A stretch of 64,000 nt of DNA, taken from positions 296,486 to 360,485 of the forward strand of contig MU001684.1 in NCBI GenBank assembly GCA_010093515.1, read 5' to 3'. The translations under genes and the position numbers were made by a program. Every line of letters starts with the position of its first letter. Position 1 is the stretch's first letter. The stretch comes from Lineolata rhizophorae (lineage: Eukaryota; Ascomycota; Dothideomycetes; Lineolatales; Lineolataceae). The notes beneath the pieces were generated by a model, which saw nothing but the letters and a program-made list of their open reading frames with translations, did not search any database and was not told the origin of the DNA. Shown here piece after piece: positions 56,601-64,000 of the stretch.

Positions 56601-59600
56601 CAGTGCCGTCCACGTCACCTCGAACATAGGCCCGATATGCTTGGACGAGGAGGCCGGGATGAACTTGGGCACCGTCATCTTGGCCGAGCGCCGCTGCATC
56701 CTTAGAAGGCTCTTGTATAGCTGCTCCGTCTTGTTCGCCATCTCCTCCGACGCTTGGACGTACTTTTCGCGCGTGTTGTCGCGGTTGGCCAGGCCGATGG
56801 TGGCGGCCAGTCCGCCGGCCGGCTGCTGCGGTAACTGGCCCAGGTTCGCCGCCTTCTCGCGCTCCGTCTCGAGCACGATCTCGTTCTGCTGGATGTCTTC
56901 GTATATGCCTTTGAGGTAGTCGTCCGGCAGGTCGGCCTTGTCGTTAATGCCGCGGTTGTTCTTGATGAAGTCCTCCGGCGTCATGCGCGCGCCCTTGAGC
57001 TTGGCGCTGTGCAAGTCCGTGTTCAGCATGATGACCGAGTACGCGAGCACGTAGGCCGTGTCGGCGTTGGCAAAGGCGTTGGGGTTGTTGAACATGTAGC
57101 GCTCTGCAAACTTGAGCATGAAGCGATCGATCTTTTGCGCCTCGCCGGGCAGACGGAAGCTCTGGAGGAACCTCCTTAGCGCATCAACGAACCGCATCTT
57201 CGTAAAATCCATGCCGTCCACAAAAGCGTGCATGATAGCCACGTTTTCGGGGTTTCCCTCACCCAAGAACTCCCCCAGAGCCGCCTTGTTAATCTGGTCG
57301 TTGCCCAGGAAGAAGCGCGCCACGTCCGTGGGGTCCTCGGACCGGATGAAGCCTTCCTTGAGCAGCACCTTGATGCCGCGCTTCCACTTGTAGTTGAACG
57401 TCTTGACCGCGTCCGACATGGCCGTCTTGCGCTGCTTGACGCGCTCCAGCTGCGCCGGGTCGTCTTCGGCTACGGGCGTCGACGTGCCCGAGTTCTCGGC
57501 CGCCGCCGCCGACCCCACGCCAACGAAGGGCGAGCCCGCCATCTCGCGCGTGTCTATGGACTCGCGCAGGTCGTCGACTGACGCCTTGGAGTCTGTCTGG
57601 CGCAGCCTGGAGCCATCGTCGAGGCCTTGCGATGACCAGTCGACGAGGGAGCGTAGGATCTCCACAAGGGTCTCCAAAGACTCCTGCTTGAGAGCGTATT
57701 CGGGCGGAAAGCCCCTATCCGGCTCGAGATTTGAATGTATTGCCGCGGTCGCCAGTGACGGGGGTAGAATTTCCTTCTGCCTCATCCGATCTTTCTGCTC
57801 GTTCACTTGTTTTGAGTGGAACTCCTGATACGCTTGTTGCTGGAGCGCCGTGACCGGAATGTCAAGTTTCACGGTCGAGATCTTCGACAAATGCTCTATT
57901 ATGCTCTGAAACATATTATCAATCGCCGTGCGATCGCAGTCATAATTGAGATAGATCTCGACCAGGGCTTTAGGGTCCTTGGCCAGCCTGGTCAGCACGC
58001 TCAGGAAGTACTGCTTCTGGAACATCGGCGCGTTGCGCTTGTCCAAGATAGCAAAGTATATTTCTTTGAGAAAGACCTCGATCTCCTTCTTCAGCATCAC
58101 GCGTAGGTCCCGCACCATCAGGTAGAAAATGTCGCAGCTGACTTCGAAGACGCGGTTGAGAGAGCTGGCGCCGTTGCGGCTCAGGCTGAGGCAGAGGTAC
58201 TGCTTGACGGCCTGGACGAACGTCGTCGGCTCGTCCGTGCTGCTGGACCGGATCGTCGCGTACGGCGAGACGAAGGCTTCGATGTGGTTGCGCAGGATCG
58301 TGTGGATCGTGTGCAGCGCCAGCAGCTTGGACCGCATCCCCTGGCTCTTGACGTCGGTGGCCTGCTCCATGGCCATCGTCTTGGTGCTCAGTCGGCACAT
58401 GGCACGGAACACCAAGTACGCGTCCTTGATATAAATCTCGTCGACTTCGTCCTCCTCGTCCGAGCCATCCTGGGGCGTCGCGACCGCGCTGTCGGGCACC
58501 GCGTGGCCCGACGCTGTCCGGCTAGGCGAGCGCCGCAAGGCTTTGTGGCCGCTGCCACCACTACCACTACCACCACTCCCAGCTTTCACCCGTGTCACCA
58601 GCGTGGGCGCGTTGTCCCCGATGCGCGCGTCGTCGAAGCTCTTGCGGCTCTCGAACGTCTGCAGCGTGATTTTAGGTCCACCTTGCTTCGCTACGGGCTT
58701 GTCGCTGGGCGCAGCCATGGACGCGGAGTCGTCGGCCTCGGCCTCACCTTCGACGCCCTCGCCGCCTTCGTCGGAGCCGTCCGCCCTAGCTCCGCCGGCG
58801 CCGCTCATGTCGTCGTCCGGGCTACCGACGCCGCTCTTGTCGGACGACTTGGCCAGGTTGTTGTTCACGCGGGCCTCCTTAGCCGCGAGGCGCGCCTTGA
58901 CGCGCTCGAAGACGGTGCCGACCATCTGTGTGAGGGCGCCCTGGGCGACGAGCTGGTTGGCCGAGGCCTTGCTGAGCAGGAAGATGTTGTACGTCTGGCG
59001 CACGGCCTTGAGCAGGCCCGCGCCGTGCACGACGATCTTGTTGTTCAGGATGGCGGCCAGCAGCGACCGGATGATCTGCAGCTGCACCTCGACCGGCGTC
59101 GCCTCGCCCTGGAAGCAGTCGCAGATGGTGTCGATGGCGCGCTCGATCAGGGGCGCTTCCTCCTTGTGTCCCGGCGCCCGAGGAGAAGAAGCGGCGCCGC
59201 CGTCCTCGCCTTCGGCCCCGGACGCCCCGCTCGACGCTGCCCCGGCCGCCGGCACCGAAAAGTATGAGTAGCTGATTAGCTTGCCGATGCAATCCAGCGC
59301 CGTCGTGACCACCTGCACCGTGTAGGCCTCGGTCGCCAGCCGCAGGGGCTCGAAGAGGACCTCGGGGTCGACGTCGTGCGGGTCGCCGTCGCGGCGGACG
59401 TCGGCCAGGGCCCGGCTCAGCGCCTCGCCCAGCTGCCGGTTGCGCCGGGCGTCCTTGGACCCCGCGATGGTCTCGAGCGCCGTCTGCACGAAGACGAGCG
59501 AGCTGCGCGTCGCACCGCCGCGCCCGCCGCCGGGCTGCCCCGTCGCTGTCGTCGTCGTCGTGGACTGCGAGTCGGTGCGCGGGCGCTGGGCCGTCGCGGC

Positions 59601-60011
59601 GGCCATGCTGCTGGTCGCCGCCGAGGTCGGCGCTGATGTGGGCGGAGCGGTCGCGGTGGGTGGTGGCTGCTGCGACGGGCCTTCGGTTTCTATGCGAGGA
59701 GGAGGGGTCGGCGTGTGGCCGTTCTGGTTCTGCGAAGCGTCTTTGGGGGGCGGTGGAGGAGGCGGTTCCCCGGGCGTCGAAGGTTCGTGGGTTGGTGCAG
59801 GTGATGGCTGCCGGTCCGCTGCGGACGGCGGCGGCGCGGCGCTCGCCTCGTCATCTTCGTTGCCAGGTGCTTCCTGGGGGGATACTGCATCCGGGCCTAC
59901 CGGCTTCTCCGCATCGTCGGGTATATTGGGTGGTGTCTCGACGGCGCCGTCCGGCGCGGGAGCCTTTTCTCGCTCGCCTGGACCGGCGGGAGCGGCTTCT
60001 ACCGCAGCCAT
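53619..60011 (-). CDS. sec7: Sec7 ARF guanine-nucleotide exchange factor
   Basis: Large trans-Golgi ARF-GEF that activates Arf1 for vesicle coat assembly. Exons 60011-55225 and 55170-53619 (6339 nt, 2112 aa; yeast Sec7 is about 2000). A Pro/Ala/Thr-rich disordered N-terminus (1-190) precedes the DCB and HUS regions (LHTIHTILRNHIEAF lies in the latter). The Sec7 domain spans about residues 865-1050, with the glutamic finger Glu957 in FRLPGEAQKIDRF and the ARF-groove sequence AYSVIMLNTDLHS. HDS regions follow, including FWFPVLFAFHDVLMTGDDLEVRSRALNYLF, which is split by the intron. A disordered Ser/Thr/Pro insert lies at about 54440-54740. It is divergent from lat1. Confidence 0.95.
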
Positions 60012-60805
60012 GGCGGCTGCTCGCTCGGGTAGGTGGTCGTGATGGTGTGGTGCAGGTGGGTGGTGGTGGGTCGGGGTGATTCTATTGTTCCCTAGCTCGG
60101 CTGCCTTTCAGACCATACATACGTACTCGGTTACAAGGGCCGCGCAAACAGCTCTCGGAGCGGGTTTCACGGCCGCGGGAGCATCGTCCGGGCGCGCGGC
60201 GGAGCACGAACTAATTGAGCGCGGGCAACAAGGAGGAAATTGCAATTACGGTTATTGGATGCGCGGCGGGGGGACGAGGAGAGGAACGGCGATGGCGGAG
60301 AGGACAGACCGGCCCGTCAGTCAGGGAGTCTTGCCAGGCAACGGGGCAGGTACGAGGGAGAGCGACCCGCGCGCGGGACCCCGGCGCCCGGCACGCGCCC
60401 GAGGCCCGCCGCGCCCGGTCGCCGGCTGCTGACTGTGCAGGGCGCCCGTGTGGCTTACGTGTGGCTGCCGCCGCCCGCCCAGGCTGTGGCGCCGAGCGGA
60501 GCCCCGACGACAATGTCCGGCGCCGCCTGTTGGGCGCCGGCCCGTCGTCTGCCCCCATCATCATCATCACCGCGCCCTCAACACCGGCCGTTCCCCATCA
60601 ACCAATTCTCCCTTCTCCCTCTCTCCCCGCTCCTCCTCTTCACCACTCTCTTCCTCCTGCTTCCCGATCGCTGCTCCGCGTGCACTCCTCCGTCTTCCAG
60701 ATCTCCATCTCTCCTTGCCCGTCCGATTCTCCGACCGCCGGCTCCGCACCTCCCTCGCGCCCTCGTTCGCGCTTCTTCTCCCCTCCCCCCAATTGACCAC
60801 CAGCG
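60012..60805. promoter_or_regulatory. Divergent sec7-lat1 promoter
   Basis: 794 bp between the two start codons. The lat1-proximal half (60560-60800) is strongly C/T-rich on the plus strand, as is usual just upstream of fungal transcription starts. A short CATCAT run sits near 60560. Confidence 0.5.
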
Positions 60806-62734
60806 ATGTCCGGAGGCGCGGCCGCCGTGCGAGCGCGGAGCTCGGGCATGGCCGCGCTGCGAAGCTCGCCCTGCTTGCGTTCGAGCTACACGGCCTGGAG
60901 ACCTCGCGCTGCCGATGCAATTCCGTGAGTTCTCCTCGCTTGTATCCGCCGCGGCCGCGATGCAGCGCCCGGGTGTCGGAGCTGAAAGATGAAGCTGACG
61001 GCCAACTTTTTTTTTCCCGTCGAGTAGGCGAAGGACCATAACGCCCGCTCTGGCCGCTCTTGCTCGCTATTATGCTTCAAAATGTACGTGCTAGTTTTGC
61101 TCAATTGCTTGCTGAGCCGATTTATTTCCGCCCAAATTTTTTTTCTTTTGTATGCCTACCGCACGCGGGCGGGCCGTTGGGTTGTCTGTCCCATGGGTCG
61201 AGATGCACCCGGTTCCAGAATATGCTGACGCTTTCTTTTTTGGCTTTCAGCGTTTCCACCCCACACGGTGATTAGCATGCCGGCGCTGTCGCCGACTATG
61301 CAGGCTGGCAACATTGGCGCGTGGCAGAAGAAGGTCGGCGACTCGCTGAACCCCGGCGACGTGCTCGTCGAGATCGAGACGGACAAGGCGCAGATGGACT
61401 TTGAGTTCCAGGAGGAGGGCGTGCTGGCCAAGATCCTTAGGGAGTCGGGCGAAAAGGATGTCGCCATCGGTAGTGTACGTCTTACAATTCCTCAACTGCA
61501 GGCCCCATTGAGCGCTACTGAGGGCCGGAGCTCAACCTCCGACCCTCTTGGGCCGCTATGTAGAGCCAATCCGTGGATGAACTTGTGCCAGCTAACACCT
61601 TTCTCCCCAATTAACCAACAGCCCATCGCCGTCATGGTCGAAGAGGGCGAAGACGTCTCCGCCTTCTCCGAGTTCACCATCGCCGACGCCGGCGGCGACA
61701 AGCCACCCCCATCGGAAAAGAAGGAGGAGAAACCCGAGGCCCCGGCCGAGGAAGCACCCTCCAAGGACACCGCCCCGTCCGAGCCCGCCCCTGCCATCTC
61801 GGCCCAGGAGTCCGCCTCGGAGGGCAAGCCGCTCGAGCCCTCGCTGGACCGCGAACCCTTCGTGTCGTACGCGGCCAAGAAGCTTGCACTCGAGAAGGGC
61901 GTGCCCATCTCGCAGATCAAAGGCTCCGGCCCCGGCGGCATCGTGACGCTCAAGGACGTGGAGAACTTCAAGCCATCCGCTCCAGCCGCCGCCGCGGGTC
62001 CCGCCGCCGCCTCCTACGAGGACGTGCCCGCCTCCGGCATGCGCAAGACCATCGCGGCCCGCCTGACCCAGTCGATGAGAGAGAGCCCGCACTACTTCGT
62101 CTCGAGCAGCATGTCGGTGCGCAAGCTGCTGGCGCTGCGGGCCGCGCTCAACGCCGCCTCCAACGGCGAGTACAAGCTGTCGGTCAACGACTTCCTGGTC
62201 AAGGCCATGGCGCGGGCGACGACCAAGGTGCCGGCCGCCAACGCGTCGTGGCGCGAAGACACGCCGGGCCAGCCCTACGTGCGCATGCACTCGGCGTGCG
62301 ACGTCAGCGTGGCGGTGGCGACGCCCGCGGGCCTCATGACGCCCATCGTCAAGAACGTGGGTGGGCTGGGCCTGCAGGGCATCAGCGCGGCGGTCAAGGA
62401 CCTGGGCGCCCGGGCCAGAGCGGGCAAGCTCAAGCCGGAGGAGTACCAGGGCGGCACCATCACCATTTCCAACATGGGCATGAACGACGCGGTCGAGCGC
62501 TTCACGGCCGTGATCAACCCGCCGCACGCGTCCATCTTGGCCGTGGGCACCGTCAAGAAGGTGGCGGTGCCGGCCGAGGCGGAGGCCGAGGATGGCGAGG
62601 CCAGGGTCGAGTGGGATGACCAGATTGTGATTACGGCTAGCTTCGACCATAGGGTTGTAGATGGGGCGGTGGGCGGCGAGTTTATGAGGGAGGTTAAGAT
62701 GGTGGTGGAGAATCCGTTGGAGTTGTTGCTGTGA
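60806..62734 (+). CDS. lat1: Dihydrolipoyl acetyltransferase, E2 of pyruvate dehydrogenase
   Basis: Core subunit of the mitochondrial pyruvate dehydrogenase complex; transfers acetyl from lipoyl-lysine to CoA. Exons 60806-60924, 61028-61083, 61251-61474 and 61622-62734 (1512 nt, 503 aa). The presequence is Arg/Ala/Ser-rich, ending near RYYASK. The single lipoyl domain (about 60-140) has Lys104 in EIETDKA. An Ala/Pro/Glu linker leads to the E1/E3-binding domain ([19 protein letters not shown], about 230-260). The catalytic domain ends with His476 and Asp480 in DHRVVDGA. The third intron (147 bp) is a multiple of three and lacks in-frame stops, so exon 3 and exon 4 also read through unspliced; splicing restores the expected [11 protein letters not shown]. 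Confidence 0.95.
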
Positions 62735-63304
62735 GGTGGAGGCGGGGATGGAGAAGGAGGGTCTGGTGGGAGTGGGACGGATGGGGAAGTGAGGGCGGAA
62801 AAAAGTTTGGGGTCGACTCGTCGCGGGAGAGAGCCTTCGAGCTTGTGGTGGAGTATGCGCGTGTGAGTGGGTGTGGGTATGGGAAAGAGCAGAGTGCGGC
62901 GATAATGGACTTTATACTTTTTACTACCTTTATTCTCTTTCCCTTGAACTTCTGTTTTCTATCCATTATTTCTGGTCTGGTGATGGGATCCTCCTTCCGG
63001 CAGCGAATGCGGAGTGCCCATGTAGTTGGTGTAGTCTCTCTGTACATCTAGTGGTTAACCTCCTTTGAACAGTGAGTAGGAGCGTGCTCTGTTTTAGTCT
63101 TCTATTGGTTGTACGCATTGTGGTTTGTATTCGTCGTGCTGAGTTTCGGCTGCGTTTGGTTAATTCGAGGGAGAAGGGCTTTGGGTAGATTGGTGGAGCC
63201 CGCGGACAGGTAGTGGAATGTGAGTAGTTTTACCGCTGCGTCATTGGATGAAATGCTGGGTGACTGAAAATGGTTTCAGAGCGACAGTCCACTTGGTGGA
63301 AGAA
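62735..63304. other. 3' flank of lat1
   Basis: 570 bp with no gene seen. It contains the probable lat1 3' UTR and an ordinary spacer before the next, minus-strand, candidate gene. Confidence 0.55.
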
Positions 63305-63957
63305 TCAATAGGTGCGGTCCCAAGCGTTGTGGCATAGATCAAGTAAATCGCGACCAGGGCCGGGAAGTACGCGCTCGACAATGGAGTGGATGCCTACGAA
63401 GCTACCTAGAAGCCCAGCAGCAAGACTCGGACTTGCCTCGGCACTGGGCCCGCCATTTTCGTTGCTACTGCCGCCACCGCTGCCGCCGTTGTCAGTGTCA
63501 GATCTGTTCGTGTTGTTGCCTGTAGGTTGCTTGGAAGTGTTTGGTGTACTGGCCGGGGTAATCGTAGTAGTAGGCGACTGAGAGGGGCTGTTTGTTGGTG
63601 GTCTGGTGGATATCGAAGTAAAGCTGGGCTCTGGAAGGCTTCGCAGGTCTCGAGCTCGGGGTAGCAACGTTTTCTAAAGAATACAAGCGTGGCCTCTGGG
63701 GAGCGGCTAACTCGCAATCTTTATAATTTCGTAATTGATCAATTTGCTATGTGGCTTGAGCGATTTCTTGCTTTGCTATATGGGAAGTATATACGATGAA
63801 GAAGGGACTACAATGATTTAGCTATTGAGTAATAAGGCTCTGGCAGCGTGCCGGCTTCTTCACTCACAGCTGGATCCCGTCGCCGAAGCTCTACAACGTT
63901 GTTGTCTGCGCCAATCTTCGGGATAGCAGGCTTTCTCGAGCACCTCATGCGCTTCAT
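63305..63957 (-). CDS. Tentative small two-exon gene, unknown
   Basis: An ATG at 63957 opens MKRMRCSRKPAIPKIG, which reaches a good GTGAGT donor after 30 codons (exon 63957-63868). A TTTAG acceptor at 63674-63676 opens a second exon (63673-63305) in the same phase, giving 152 aa in total. The product is Thr/Ser/Asn/Gly-rich in the middle and ends in a more ordered block (LLGSFVGIHSIVERVLPGPG). The 194-bp intron is longer than most here, and the true gene could have another exon or begin beyond the window. I do not recognise a family. Confidence 0.35.
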
Positions 63958-64000
63958 GTAAAGTGATACAGAAACATAGCATAGAAAATCAGCGACAACA

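Noticed and set aside
58284-59267. Long plus-strand frames inside sec7
   Set aside because: Antisense shadows of the highly GC3-biased sec7 coding sequence.
61592-62650. 352-codon minus-strand frame, Arg/Gly/His-rich
   Set aside because: Antisense shadow of lat1 exon 4, whose protein family assignment is certain.

Overview
This window comes from the nuclear genome of a filamentous ascomycete (Pezizomycotina, most likely Sordariomycetes). The signs are small GT-AG introns (50-200 bp) with CTAAC-like branch sites, GC-rich polypyrimidine-bearing intergenic DNA, a MedA/Ren1/Acr1-type conidiation regulator found only in filamentous ascomycetes, and fungal forms of Csf1, Hfl1, Cic1, Tos4 and Sec7. 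I see no rRNA or tRNA gene, no CRISPR array and no intact transposon.

Layout. 1-2986: gene-free flank. 2987-5579 (-): medA/ren1-like developmental regulator, three exons. 5580-18191: about 12.6 kb with no gene I can support, rich in skewed low-complexity DNA, G-quadruplex motifs and splice-site-like signals; its 5' position suggests an extended medA regulatory or leader region. 18192-~20763 (-): a large disordered Ala/Ser/Gln-rich protein of unknown function. 23526-26247 (-) and 26797-36843 (+): divergent hfl1 (vacuolar TMEM184/DUF300 protein, seven exons, one of 18 nt) and csf1 (3310-residue bridge-like lipid-transfer protein). 37762-38835 (+): short-chain dehydrogenase/reductase with a mitochondrial-like N-terminus. 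41193-42948 (-): FHA-domain tos4/plm2. 45328-46841 (+): cic1/nsa3 60S biogenesis factor, convergent with 47071-48114 (-) palmitoyl-protein thioesterase. 48714-49776 (+) and 50255-51707 (+): a tandem DHDPS/KDG-type aldolase and D-galactonate dehydratase, a likely non-phosphorylative D-galactonate catabolic pair. 51708-53618: AT-richer spacer with a decayed tandem repeat. 53619-60011 (-): sec7 ARF-GEF, divergent from 60806-62734 (+) lat1, the E2 of pyruvate dehydrogenase. 63305-63957 (-): tentative small two-exon gene.

Most genes are housekeeping (vesicle traffic, lipid transfer, ribosome assembly, lysosomal thioesterase, PDH) and make no single cluster. Three spots deserve attention: the huge medA upstream region, the hfl1/csf1 divergent pair of membrane-homeostasis genes, and the galactonate dehydratase/aldolase pair. 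All exon models were built by eye from splice consensus, reading-frame continuity and remembered family sequences; every multi-exon total I report is divisible by three.
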